Assembly (NCBI GenBank): GCA_004794785.1 | Contig: SJOL01009857.1 | Coordinates: 274,409 to 338,408 of the forward strand | Direction: 5' to 3' | Length of the DNA stretch: 64,000 bases | Source: Opisthorchis felineus | Taxonomy: Eukaryota > Platyhelminthes > Trematoda > Opisthorchiida > Opisthorchiidae | In this document: positions 35,001 through 44,840 of the stretch, piece by piece | Layout of the letters: every line of letters starts with the position of its first letter | How positions within the stretch are numbered: position 1 is the first letter of the stretch | Notes under the pieces: model-generated | What the model was told of the DNA's origin: nothing | Database searches by the model: none | What the model saw: only the letters and a program-made list of their open reading frames with translations | Translations under genes and position numbers: made by a program

Positions 35001-36548
35001 TGTCTGCTCTTCAGTGGGTGCGCATCGCTATCCTTCCTGGGGTCCTAATGTTTAACCTCGCTGCGGCGCGTGGCTGACCGTGGCCGAAGCCGGGTTCAAC
35101 AATTACGGTTGAAATAACACCAACAACAACAAAAACAGCAAGACTCTGTGGCTAGTCTAAAGTCCGGTTTCTCGACTCCAGACAGTCACACCCTTTCCTC
35201 CAGAATCAGTGTCTGGAGGGTGTCATAACAGTTTGTACTAGTTCCGATATCTTGCAGATAAGGGGAAAGTAATCGTGTTCCCACAGGCGACTGCTAACCA
35301 TGGATTAACTTAACTTACGTTCGCTGCTGGATCTAGCCGACCTCCAGATCACCCATCCTTGGTTGCAATGGTGCTGAACAGGTACAGGGTCGGCACGGCG
35401 GTCCCGATCGAATCACATTTGGCTGACAAAGAAAGTTTTCGAGAAGCCGTTTTCGGTCACGCATCCTACTAAACTGATGTTCTACAGGAGAAAAACATTA
35501 GCATGTTACGGTGTACGACCACAAAAAGAAAATGCCCGATTAAGAACACCCCAGACTCAATCCACTTCAGGCGTCAATATGGCTGAGATTGACAAGCGGT
35601 AACAATATGACTCGGATCAATGCTCCAAAGCAGTGCTCAACTGGAGATCAGAAAAAAGTTCTAATCGTGGAAAGTTATACTTCCATTTGATCAGCTCCAA
35701 AAACCAACAGGACTGTTGCTGGGACACTTTGACGTACGTGTCGGTCCAGATCATTCATTGTGTCCTGGCATTCCCGGACGACATGGTAACAGTAGGCATC
35801 AAAGGTGACCCAATTCTCAGACTTTGCGAGATTTTACCTCAACAAGCAACAAAGTCACATGGAAACATCCGCGCAGCGGCCATTTTCATCTATTCGATTA
35901 CGTTATCGTTCCCCAGAAAAGCGTTCAACAGGCATGCCAAACACAAAAAATCTAAAAGATCCGAAAATCACTGTGATGACCACCGTGCTGACAGCCTTCA
36001 CTCATTCAGCCGGATGACAGCCGGATGACACAACTTGAAGTTGACGATAACACTCAGTCATATCAAACAATTGCGTCCAAGAATCCATGAGTGGTCTGAC
36101 GGCAAAAAGCAGTCCATAAAACAGCTAGTAACTGGAAAGAATGAAGTGCTTGACGAAACTCTTGCACATCCGAACAGCAAGCAACAGCAACCAATGGATG
36201 CTCGAGATAACCTTGCTCAGTAACTTAACCACATCAAAGACATAGTGGAGAATGCAATGTGGGCAGATGAAAGAATTCGCTGCTCGGTGGTAGCAAAAAG
36301 AATTTTGCCATTCTCTGAAAGTGATCTACAAGATGAAATCTTTTTCGGAATTGTCAAATCTCCTCACGTCACCATCAGTCAATAAGTAGCTGGGAGGGAG
36401 AATAATTTCACTAAATGAGTGCAACTTCCTTGTGAGAAGTCATCACTTGAGGAAGCAATCAATACGTGACCACGTGATGTGGTTTCCGTGACTAAAGGAT
36501 GAGTGGCGCTATGTCCTGTTGAAGTGAGAGGTAACCACACTGCTGATT
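28966..36548. other. Gene-poor interval
   Basis: No host gene is recognisable. The minus frame 30435-30914 (159 codons) and plus frame 25165-25428 share a GKxxKxxDFLxWF-like stretch, which suggests one more repeat family. The segment at about 34840-35145 ends in a (CAACAA)-rich tail after GAAGCCGGGTTCAACAATTA and looks like the 3' end of a retroposon. One ambiguous base (n) lies at 32665. The frames at 35633-36223 have no domain. Confidence 0.45.
30261..30340 (+). repeat. Dispersed structured repeat, copy 2 (degraded)
   Basis: This has the same family order as 141-230: CACTCATGATGCCACTTCGA, TTGGTGATGAAACGTATGCA, then a CGGCTCAACGAACAAACCAA end. The CTGACGA block is mutated. Confidence 0.45.
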
Positions 36549-36705
36549 AGCCGCTCGTGGCCAAACGGTAAAGGGTTTAACCACTGGCCGGAAGGACGCA
36601 GGTTCGAAACTCTATGAGTTTCCTGAGATGCGCACTGCTGATAACTCCCAATAGGGATGAAACAGCTGCACAGTGCTTCTCAGCTTTCCATAAATTTCCA
36701 ACTTT
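36549..36705 (+). mobile_element. tRNA-headed SINE with hammerhead-like tail
   Basis: The head reads GCCGCTCGTGGCCAAACGGT (A-box-like) and GGACGCAGGTTCGAAACTC (a clear B box). It is followed by GCACTGCTGATAACTCCCAA and TAGGGATGAAACAGCTGCAC, then AGTGC. This maps onto a hammerhead: helix I GCACT/AGTGC, core CTGATAA (should be CTGATGA), helix II TCCC/GGGA, GAAAC, and an ACAGCTGC near-palindrome in place of ACAGCTGT. The G8-position change and the altered cleavage triplet make it probably inactive. A related tail lies at 11310-11405. Confidence 0.7.
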
Positions 36706-36866
36706 CGTTTGCCAAGCCTCCACGTTTGTCAAAAATCCGGGCTGTCCATCACACTCGAATTTTTTGAACTGTGCGCTATCAACGTCAGCTTGGAAAAATA
36801 ACATGTGCTCCCAACTGGTTTTTGACGGTAGATCAGGTATTCTATTTCTCACTAGTAATATGACTC
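36696..36866 (-). CDS. Candidate exon, unknown product (abuts SINE)
   Basis: On the minus strand a good acceptor (ttttgtgttctctcaag) opens a frame GVILLVRNRIPDLPSKTSWE, then FFQADVDSAQFKKFECDGQP and a TNVEAWQTKVGNLWK end. Residue content looks genuinely coding (regular Asp/Lys/Trp, no low complexity). The frame runs into the SINE at 36549-36705 without a clear donor, so the SINE may have landed at or in the exon end. It needs one base from the preceding exon. The family is unknown. Confidence 0.4.
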
Positions 36867-37739
36867 CTTGAGAGAACACAAAACCCAGCATTACCACATT
36901 ACTGGTAGTTCTTAGAAGATATTCATACTTGTCACATCTAACCAACAAGCGCTATCGAATCTGTGGCCTAGCGATGGTGCCGCATCTAGTCATCGTCCTG
37001 CGCAGAAGCATACTTCCAAAGAACGGGATCTGAATACATATTTTACTTGCAACAACGGAACTAAGTCCCGCTTATTAGTCCGCAACAAAGGTCTCTCTTT
37101 CACCCTCATATCCGCAAATACAGCGTTATACGTCTTCTGGACCTGGGAACTGTATAGTCGGTACTTTCTGACATAAACTTCATTCCCTGAGAGAACGAGA
37201 GTTAACGTTTGCGGTCTGGGAGAGGGCTTTTAGTGTAGCATCCTACATGTAAGGCCAATGTGGACAGAAATTCCAGTGACTTCTTTGGTCCAGATCCATA
37301 GCCGCTAGGCCGCATGGGTTAGGTGGTTGTCTCACACATAGTTGTGAGGCTTGAATTGCGTGGCACTGTGTACACGTGAGATCACAGAGCCAGTAAGCCG
37401 ATGCGTAGATAGAGATTTCCATTATGACGGGAACAAGAGGGCCTGAACGCTGCACAGCTGTTAGGCCTCAACTGAGTCCACGATGTACGCCGGTTGTCAA
37501 GTTTACTGGAATGAATTATTTCATTCAGAATAGGTGTTCAGTTCAGTTTGGCTTGGCTTGGCTTGGTCTAAGGCTTAACAGCAATCAAGGTGCACTGGGC
37601 TTTGTGTTGTCCCAAGGCCCCATGTAACCAACAGAAAACGCAGTGATTTGGCAATTATTATGGTTTTAGGGTTCCGTTAAGAGCATGGCTTACAGTTGTA
37701 GATGAAAAGTACAACAGGAAAAAAATTGCCTCCTTGAGG

Positions 37740-37988
37740 TCCAATCATTCTCCAGTTTAATATGAATGACCCTGATCAATTCGCAGTCACATTGAGGTAA
37801 AATAATCACTGGCCATGTGATTTTGTCACGCACGCTTTTCAGTTCTGCCTCAACTGCACGAATAATGGGAGTGTCCGAGAACTGAAATTTGGCATGACGC
37901 TGTAGTACTTCTTTGTTCATTTGATTATAAACTTTCAGTGCGCTGGGAGTGGAATTACGCAAATTGCGTCCGTGGCGAGGGGTATAAC
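37740..37988 (-). CDS. Candidate exon, unknown product
   Basis: Minus strand. The exon begins after AAAG with GT, completing a Gly codon left by the exon at 38367-38495. It reads YTPRHGRNLRNSTPSALKVY, then NQMNKEVLQRHAKFQFSD and a TPIIRAVEAELKSVRDKITW segment predicted to be helical. The left boundary is uncertain: GTGCGT or GTCATT could serve as donor inside the open frame, which continues to about 37690. The coding look and exact phase fit support reality. I do not recognise the protein. Confidence 0.45.
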
Positions 37989-38366
37989 CTTTCTTCGGAC
38001 AGGGACCAAAAATGTAGAAATCCTACAGAAATGGCATGGAAAATGGTAGAAAATGTAGAGCAGTAATGGGTTACTCGCTTATTTCCATCTCTGGGTTCTC
38101 ATTCTCCCTTTGCAAATGCAACTTACACGCATCTATCTGAAAACTAGGCTAAATACACCCATTAGAGCTTTGTAGAAGTCTTTACAACATTGGAGGTTAA
38201 GATCCATGAGATTACCTCGTTGCTGCCTGTTTTGTTAATTTGATGCGCACAGTTAATACCCGGACGTCTTATTCCAGCCAAAATCAATATCTGGGTAGCT
38301 GAACTACACCGGTACAGAAAGTCCCTTCTTTGAATAGATCTATTTCAGTTGATCTAATATTCAAAC

Positions 38367-38495
38367 CTGTTCGAGTTTCTGAAGATAGGTCCGTGTTTTT
38401 CGTCGGTATGTAGATGAACTTCTCATATGCTTCGTGCGGGATAGTAATTTCAGTATGCGCTGAAGGTTTCGACACAAAACCAAGCCAAACAATGG
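38367..38495 (-). CDS. Candidate exon, unknown product
   Basis: Minus strand. The acceptor is GGACTCTTATCAG. The first two bases complete an Ala codon with the exon at 39022-39106. It reads IVWLGFVSKPSAHTEITIPH, then EAYEKFIYIPTKNTDLSSET, and ends ACAG|GTTTGA in phase 1, which the next exon (37988 leftwards) continues in frame. Three exons in a row joining in phase is the main evidence. Product unknown. Confidence 0.45.
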
Positions 38496-39021
38496 CTGAT
38501 AAGAGTCCTACGTTTCGTGGCTTCAGGCCAGATATCATTGATTAATTCCCTATGCCAGAACCAGTTAGGGTTCATAGGGGAGTCATAGAAAAAACGTTTG
38601 CTCATCTGACTTGTTACCGCAACAAATCTATCTCAAATACGTCATTTCTAAAGCAGACAGTCTGATCTGAAAATCATGATGAAGCGTTGAGGTTCAACGC
38701 TGAAGAAAATTATTTTTCCCAGGTACGCTGACATTCCAATATCATCAAAACAGTCTTAGTCGTAACTGATGAACAAGTGACTTAAGGTGGTTTGACGACC
38801 ATGGTTCGTTACGAACTACATCTGGTCTGGACCTAAGTGTCATTGTCCGGCGCTTTACTTCGCGTGTTGAAGTAGGTTCAGGTGTTTTCTTTTCCCATAA
38901 AAATACCGATATTCGAACAGCAATCATGTGAGAGATTTGATAATTGATTTGATAAATGGCATCCACACAGGCGCCTGAATGGTTCCAAAACGCATCAAAT
39001 AAACAACGAAATAAGACTTAC

Positions 39022-39106
39022 CTATCCGGAGGACAAAAGTGCCCCTAATTATGGAGCATCCTTCATGCGGGGTTTTTACAAACGCACGCAGGAAAGTCCA
39101 TCCCAT
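39022..39106 (-). CDS. Candidate exon, unknown product (possible start)
   Basis: Minus strand. The frame begins with ATG at 39106, immediately after an in-frame TGA, and reads MGWTFLRAFVKTPHEGCSII, then RGTFVLRI, before a consensus donor ATAG|GTAAGT in phase 1. Either this ATG is a genuine start or an acceptor inside the segment is used. It lies 150 nt downstream of the stop of the 39253-39450 exon, so there may be two adjacent genes here. Confidence 0.4.
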
Positions 39107-39252
39107 TCATTCCAAAACCAGATAGCATCATAAAGATATTTAGTGAATTTGTTGATGATTCACTTAATCAAGCATAAATGCTTATTTTTCAAAGACCTTT
39201 GAACGGGTGTTATCCAGAGCACTGTATGTTTATTTTCGTATTGTCGCGTTCC

Positions 39253-39450
39253 CTATGAAAGCTTGATAGCCTCAACATGTATTCGAAATGCACTCTCGAG
39301 AACTTCCCTCATCTTTCTCAACACAACGTGGCTAAAGTTTTGAATTCCGCCCGTCTTGTTCACACCACAAAAAACATACGCACGTGCGTGAGTTGCAGCC
39401 GCTCTTTCTAGTAAGCGGCTACTTGTTTCATTCCGCTGCACAACATATGA
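39253..39450 (-). CDS. Candidate terminal exon, unknown product
   Basis: Minus strand. An excellent acceptor (ttacaacttctacag) opens SYVVQRNETSSRLLERAAAT, then HARAYVFCGVNKTGGIQNFS and a LRKMREVLESAFRIHVEAIK helix, ending at TAG (39255-39253). It joins the preceding exon 39514-39645 in frame if the 63-nt intron with donor GTGCGT is used. The alternative donor GTAGAT would give a 31-nt intron but breaks the frame. Not recognised. Confidence 0.45.
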   Translation of the reverse strand, partial: SYVVQRNETSSRLLERAAATHARAYVFCGVNKTGGIQNFSHVVLRKMREVLESAFRIHVEAIKLS

Positions 39451-39513
39451 CTGTAGAAGTTGTAATGGAATATGAATCTACCGAGTCAGCCAGCGGTGCA
39501 TCTTGATACGCAC

Positions 39514-39645
39514 CGAGGAACCGCAGACCATCATATTTAGTTCACCATCGGAATCTTTGATCCTAACGAGCTCACCACCCCCTAACCGAGTCTTCGTAGA
39601 AATACAACAACCAGGCGAAAAGAATTCTAAACGACGTAAAACATC
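39514..39645 (-). CDS. Candidate exon, unknown product
   Basis: Minus strand, 44 codons from an AATGTAG acceptor: DVLRRLEFFSPGCCISTKTR, then LGGGELVRIKDSDGELNMMV and CGSS, before donor TCG|GTGCGT. The reading frame stays open through the putative intron as far as VRIKMHRWLTR and a TAG. The ELVRIKDSDGELN stretch looks like paired beta strands. I could not join it in phase to the exon at 39811-40037. Confidence 0.4.
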
Positions 39646-39810
39646 CTACATTTGAAGGCAAATAGCATAGTAACAAAGGCTGAACGTTTAACGTCACATG
39701 AGGTCTTACGGGAGAAGTTGGGATGGGATCAACTCCATGATAAGCGGATAGCGTGAATCATCAATGCTTGTGTGCACAGTAATGGTTGCCATATTCCAAT
39801 TGACATTGTT

Positions 39811-40037
39811 TCACAACAATCTAGTGTTCCGGTTGTACAGTCGAATCTTCAGAGCTTGAGAGGGGTCAACGATATAACCTGTTCCGTAGATGTATTGTGC
39901 AAGCAATGACCCGAAGTTACGCGTCGTTGTTACCAATCTGTTATTGCCCGTAGCAACTTTTTGTGCTCTCTGGATCTGCTCTCCGGATCTGCTGAGACGG
40001 AAGGCACTGTTCCGTCCTCGCACTTCGTACCTTTGTG
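39811..40037 (-). CDS. Candidate exon, unknown product
   Basis: Minus strand after CATCAAAACAG: QRYEVRGRNSAFRLSRSGEQ, then IQRAQKVATGNNRLVTTTRN and FGSLLAQYIYGTGYIVDPSQ, ending in TGA at 39811-39813. In-frame coding-like sequence continues beyond that TGA (IDDSRYPLIMELIPSQLL) to a GTAAGA donor at 39709. A 51-nt intron (GTTGTG...ACACAAG) would remove the stop in frame. Either this is the gene end or the exon continues after a micro-intron. Confidence 0.35.
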
Positions 40038-40081
40038 CTGTTTTGATGAAAAACATACCTGACCTCAAATTCCTAACAACC

Positions 40082-40145
40082 TGATAAACTGATCAGTTGA
40101 CTTTTGTGTTCGAACTGAAACGCTGTCCAGCAAAAATTCCGACTC
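40082..40145 (+). repeat. Hammerhead-like hairpin repeat, diverged copy
   Basis: CCTGATAAACTGATCAGTTG, then ACTTTTGTGTTCGAACTGAA and ACGCTGTCCAGC, aligns with the repeat arms at 40765-40905 and 41815-41957 (CCTGACNAAGCTTTTGTGTC, AAAGCGAAACGTTGTCCAGC). It shows that the family is dispersed beyond the inverted pair. Confidence 0.4.
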
Positions 40146-40764
40146 GCGTAGCTTGCACACCGAAGTCACTCGACTGATGACGAAAAGCCTGGTGCAAAAC
40201 TGAGCGGCTCAAGCAGGAGACCAAATGACAGCTCCAGATGTCTTTTTGGACTGATTCTGATCCCTGAACATCACAGTCACCTACTAACGACCAGGACCAC
40301 TTACTGTCCGGCCTGTTTTGTCCTTTCGTGTCTAGTGGATCGGAATGAGTTAGGTAGCTTTTTCGTCTCAGTGTCTAGCAGGCTTGGAGTGGATTGCGTT
40401 GGTTGTTGTGCTCCACTGGTGCAAACCAATAGGTCCCATAAGTTCGAAGTTTTTCAGAGCTGAAGATATATTGCATATAATCGGACGCCGAACATAGCAG
40501 TTCGGATTTCATTCTTCCCAACCCTGTTCGCTGCTCAACTCATTCGTGAGAAAACCTATACTGAAAGGTTAGACAAGGAAATGTGTACAACCATTCTCGG
40601 CCACTGCATTTTCCTTCGTGGTTTGGTGCTATAACCGCGCTTAGCCCGGCAAAAAGTACATCTCAGTCACATCATTTTGATCATCTGGATTTCAATTTCG
40701 AAAAAACACGGAGAATTTATGAGGATTTCGCGCTGCCCATTTGTCGGTGTATGTGAACCCATCG

Positions 40765-40905
40765 TTTTTGGAAAAGTTTGGGAAAAATCGGTAGACTTAT
40801 TACTGGGCAACGTTTCGCTTTTGACACAAAAGCTTTGTCAGGCCAAGTGACTAGGTTACAAGGCTGGTCGAGATTTAAGGCGAAGGGAGAACCAATCATC
40901 TAAGT
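40765..40905 (+). repeat. Inverted arm of Penelope-like repeat (left)
   Basis: The sequence from AAAATCGGTAGACTTATTAC to GGCGAAGGGAGAACCAATCA is the reverse complement of 41815-41957, with scattered mismatches. It includes the perfect hairpin GCTTTTGACACAAAAGC. The two arms lie about 900 bp apart and flank the GIY-YIG remnant. Confidence 0.7.
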
Positions 40906-41189
40906 GAAGCTAAATCTGTGTTACGTGTCAGCCAAGATTTTGTGTTAGGGTGGGTCACCAAGTGATAAGACTGATGGGGAAACCTAGATGGATTTGGGTC
41001 CAGCTAGGGGTCTAGTTCTTCCGGTTCGGTTCACACGAAGATTTCTCTTGAGCGTCTTTTGCACTTTTTGTCCGTGTGTGTGGATGAGATAGTGCTACGA
41101 TAGCTGTGTGAGGAAGTCTCTGAAATTTGGTCGGGTTGCGATTTCCATCCCTTTTTTTCTAATGATTCTACGCTAATTGACAACCACAC

Positions 41190-41850
41190 ACAGTCACGTG
41201 TCAACTCGGCTTATCTAAGACCGTGCTCCATACGCTCGCCAGTTCCACACCCTCGATTCTATTCACGCCTTGATGCTTGGTAATTCCCATCGCCTCGGCT
41301 ATCAGCCACTATGATGTGAATCGCAGTCTCCGTCTTAAGACCTACATTCTCCAGACCTATTCTATGTCCTGTGTCTAACGCATGTAGCGCCATCACTGAG
41401 TCTTTGAAGAGCGCTTGGTATTCATCCGAATTCCTTGGTTGTTTGTTTATCCTTCTCTTATGCTCGCCAATTCTGGTGTGCAGTTCCCTGGCTGTTTGTC
41501 CTATGTAAACCTTAGTGCAGTCGTTGCATTTAGTTTTATACAGTCCCTAGTCCTCTCAACTGGGAGGGGATCTTTCAATTGCACCAAAACTGAGCATAGC
41601 GTTTTTCCCTTCTGGAAACCTACTCAAATGTTGGCTATGTTCAGCAGTCTTCGAATAACCTCCGATGTTCCTGCTTTATATGGAATAACTGCTGTGCCAA
41701 TTCATTCCTTACTGGGTCTACATAACGGAGCCAATATCATTCTTAACTGCCACCTAATCACTCACTGGGTATTCTATTTCTTGAAGTCTGCTGGCAATCT
41801 CAATTTGACTTATCTGATTCGTTCTCCTTCCGCCTTAAATCTCGACTAAC
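41190..41850 (-). mobile_element. Penelope-like element remnant with GIY-YIG endonuclease
   Basis: Read on the minus strand, 41549-41259 encodes LYKTKCNDCTKVYIGQTARE, then LHTRIGEHKRRINK and an ALHALDTGHRI segment. This is the CxxC zinc-binding plus YIG-x(5)-R-x(8)-EH signature of the GIY-YIG domain that follows the reverse transcriptase in Penelope-like retroelements. Upstream, a PYKAGTSEVIRRLLNIANI stretch and a KDPLP motif match the region between the two domains, but with a stop and a frameshift. The reverse transcriptase catalytic part is absent, so the copy is 5'-truncated and dead. A plus-strand frame at 41415-41849 is its shadow. Confidence 0.8.
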
Positions 41851-41957
41851 CTAGTAACCTAGTTACTTGGCCTGACTAAGCTTTTGTGTCAAAGGCGAAA
41901 CGTTGTCCAGCATAAATCTACCGATTGTTCCCAAACTTTTCCGAAAACGATAACTAC
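41815..41957 (-). repeat. Inverted arm of Penelope-like repeat (right)
   Basis: This is the partner of 40765-40905. It contains CCTGACTAAGCTTTTGTGTC, then AAAGGCGAAACGTTGTCCAG on the plus strand. The element remnant begins within it and reads away on the minus strand. The CTGAC...GAAAC...GTC order resembles a hammerhead, but the invariant G of CUGAUGA is replaced in both arms. Confidence 0.65.
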
Positions 41958-42379
41958 TTAATCGGTTCCAAGCGTTTTCCAACTGACTGAGTATGTGAAC
42001 CCAGTTTTACTCACTTACCTTGCCTCGATCTTTTGTAAAGCCGAGGGCATTCCGAGAGCTTCCTAAGCGTTTGTTAATATTTTCGTCCTCAACCGTTTTA
42101 GCAAGAAAATGATAGTGAAATCAACTTCTAGAAGGTTAGTAATAAGGTTAGTAATAATAAACCACACAAGGGACTGCATTCTCCTCCATGTGCTATGTTA
42201 AACCAACAGTTCATTTTCCGCATATCCATTGGATCTGTGATTCCAGAAAGTTCATGGCTGACTGGGGTGTGGTGGGGTGAGTCTAGTTTGTCTTTTCAGT
42301 GAACTAACAAATCTGACAGCCTCGTGCACTCATGACCGGATGTGGAAGATGAGATTTGCAAGAACATCCCTAGAAGTGG

Positions 42380-43850
42380 ATTAATGGCGAACCAACATGA
42401 TCTGCAATGTCAAAATATCTTTTAACATGAAGAATTTGTCCAACAACTTTCCGTAGACAGCAAATAGAGTGAGATCACAACAATTGACTTGACAAACATC
42501 TGGCAGCCGGAATATGGTACGTACATATTCGACGTATTCGACGATGAGAAAAATGAGCAAAGGAAACATGGGATGAAACATGGTGGAGAGAATGAGAGAG
42601 TATGAAGGGTAGGCGTATGTAGTGGACCACGTGACGGAATTGAGGGTATTCGGTATACTTTGAGTGAGAGAAACCGAGGGAAATGGACCATGTAGGTGCA
42701 CACAGACTGATGTACGTATAAGGAGTGAAAAAACAAAGTAGAAAAATTTCTGGCAACGCAGTGAAGTGATAGGCATAGATCTAGCACATGATCATCAATT
42801 GTAAACAACGTTTCTATGACGAGTATACCCTCAGTTGGAGCGGTGTGAAGATATGAAAAAAGCTGTTTTTTGTATATCATACAGAAAAAAATGGTGTGAA
42901 GAATGATGTGAAACAAACAGATGCACTGGTTCGAAAATATTAGGTAGAAAAAAACATGTTGGATTAGTGGAATTTTCAGTCATTCGTCCCTGAAGAATAG
43001 TACGGTGGTGGCGGATCCTCGTGTTCGATGGAAGAAAAGTATGGTGTCAGATCTACTTGGACCTGCATTGATGAACCAGATGGTGGAGTTTGTGAAAGCA
43101 GGTTGAGGTCTGTCCTAGTTGACACTCTGGGTAGAGTGGTGTGTGGACCGAAGAATATTTCATCTACAATGTCAAGAAGGTAACAGTTAGATCGGTAGAC
43201 GTAGGTTACTGGCCTCGTTTGGATGAAAAGTGCAGGTCACAATCAAATTGTGAATCACACCAAAAGAAGCAATCACATGAATATGACTGACGGTTTCGTG
43301 GCCCAGTACGCGGAGTGCTCCGGACGAAGCAGAGCTGCATGCCTCCGGGTATGCCTACCTGTCATGAATTAGGCAGTGTTGTCTGAAAAAAAGCCGATTT
43401 TGGTTAATAAGCGGCCGTGAGCAAGCAACAAAAGCGCCATCAGGACGCGATGGATTAGTCTGTTCTCCATAAAATGCCACCGAAGCCCAGGGACGGCATC
43501 CTAATCAAATCCGCTTGACTTGTGTTTGAGAAAATAGTTCACCAGGGTGTCCTAAGGATAGGGAAGGCATAGGGACAGCTCTATCGTGTTAGGCTTTGTG
43601 TACAGCCAGTCTTGGTGCCCCCGAGATAAGACAGCCTCTTCCCATAGGATCATACCAAGGGCATATGAGGTGCTAGTTGCCGGGCGATTGGACATAACAC
43701 ACGACCACACGACACATCGAGCCTTCTACGTAATCTCATGTCACCCGAACGGCATATGAACTACAACTGTGATCACTATCACCGAATATGATCACCATGT
43801 ACTGGTTCATTTTTCGAATGTTTAGACTTTGGATCAGCACGGTAACCAAT
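42380..43850. other. Unassigned, purine-biased stretch
   Basis: From about 42420 to 42950 the plus strand is rich in A/G, so minus frames (42381-42776, 42422-42916) stay open but read as Phe/Leu/Ser/His-rich text without domains. I treat them as composition artefacts. The rest to 43850 shows no gene. Confidence 0.4.
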
Positions 43851-43902
43851 TACCTTTCAGCTACCGATAGATGCTACTCTGTTCCCTTTATTAACGCTTA
43901 AC

Positions 43903-44036
43903 CTTTGAACATAGAAATATGCTGCACACAGAATTAGATCTAGGTCCGTAGCTCTATCTCGCCTCAGCTGGGCATACCAAATGCATCTTTTTGGGGACCA
44001 CGGAGGGCCGATGGTATGGAGCAGAGATATCGGTAA
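43903..44036 (-). CDS. Candidate exon, unknown product
   Basis: Minus strand after CTAAAACAG: LPISLLHTIGPPWSPKRCIW, then YAQLRRDRATDLDLILCAAY and FYVQR, ending CAAAG|GTTAAG in phase 2. It starts in phase 0, as the exon at 48161-48220 would require. No intermediate exon or following partner was identified, so its membership in that gene is a guess. Confidence 0.3.
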
Positions 44037-44765
44037 CTGTTTTAGCGCTAGGTCCAAAGAAGCGCTGCTACACTAGATAGTTACAGATACTGCTAGAACA
44101 CGACGTCCCTGCAAAATAAATAAGAGACGGAACATTACTTGTTTGTTGTTGCTCACGCCCACCAACAAGACCCAACAGACATTCACCCTGAGATAATTTA
44201 TACCAGCAGCTGCACTACTTTTTAAGTAAAAAAGTGATCGTGGTCGTAGGTGGAGATCAAAATGCACGGGTTGTTCGCCTCCCTTTGAATGGGACCAGCT
44301 TGGATAGGGCAATCTAGTCTATGTGCTACGCACTGGGCTTGTTCTGGGATGACCAACCCAAACCCAACAGTAAGTTTCCCGACGAAGTAAGCGCCGTTCA
44401 GCAAGTTGGCGAAATGACGTTATCGATAATCACTCCTATAGTTCTAACTGTTTTGATTCGAAGCACGCCTCAGTCTACGCGATGGCATTGTTTCATTTCC
44501 GTAGTCTTATAAAAATACAACTTATTTCCAAATGAAAAAGTGTTCGCGAAAGTTGCCAGAAGGAACCGGCAGTCAGGTTTGTTACTACCCGCGTCTTCGT
44601 TCGAAGACCAATATAGGGAAGTGCTTTATCTCCAACCAGTCCCAACACCTGTCGCTGAACTCGACAACATACCAACCACAGGATCTCAGCACATCCATTC
44701 ATGGACTTGATTCGCGCTGCCCGAAGGTGGTTGGAAGTGAACATAATTCATTGTGGAAACTACTC

Positions 44766-44840
44766 ACAAGTTTGCTGAAAACTCTTCGACAGCCCACGAC
44801 CGGTTTCGCTCTTCTTGGGGCTCATCAGGTTGAAGTATCA
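44766..44840 (-). mobile_element. Hammerhead repeat copy (minus), partial
   Basis: The ribozyme region is about 44792-44834 on the minus strand. CTGATGAG, CGAAACC and ACCGGT are intact and the 3' strand GTGGGC is kept. The 5' helix I strand is replaced (TTCAAC) and helix II has a mismatch (GCCC/GAGC). The copy starts at the ribozyme, so the repeat boundary may coincide with an insertion junction. Confidence 0.6.

Noticed and set aside
41415..41849. Plus-strand 144-codon frame
   Set aside because: It is antisense to the Penelope-like GIY-YIG sequence, which has clear motifs on the minus strand.
42381..42916. Three overlapping minus-strand frames up to 164 codons
   Set aside because: They come from a purine-rich plus strand; residues are low-complexity Phe/Leu/Ser/His text in all frames at once.
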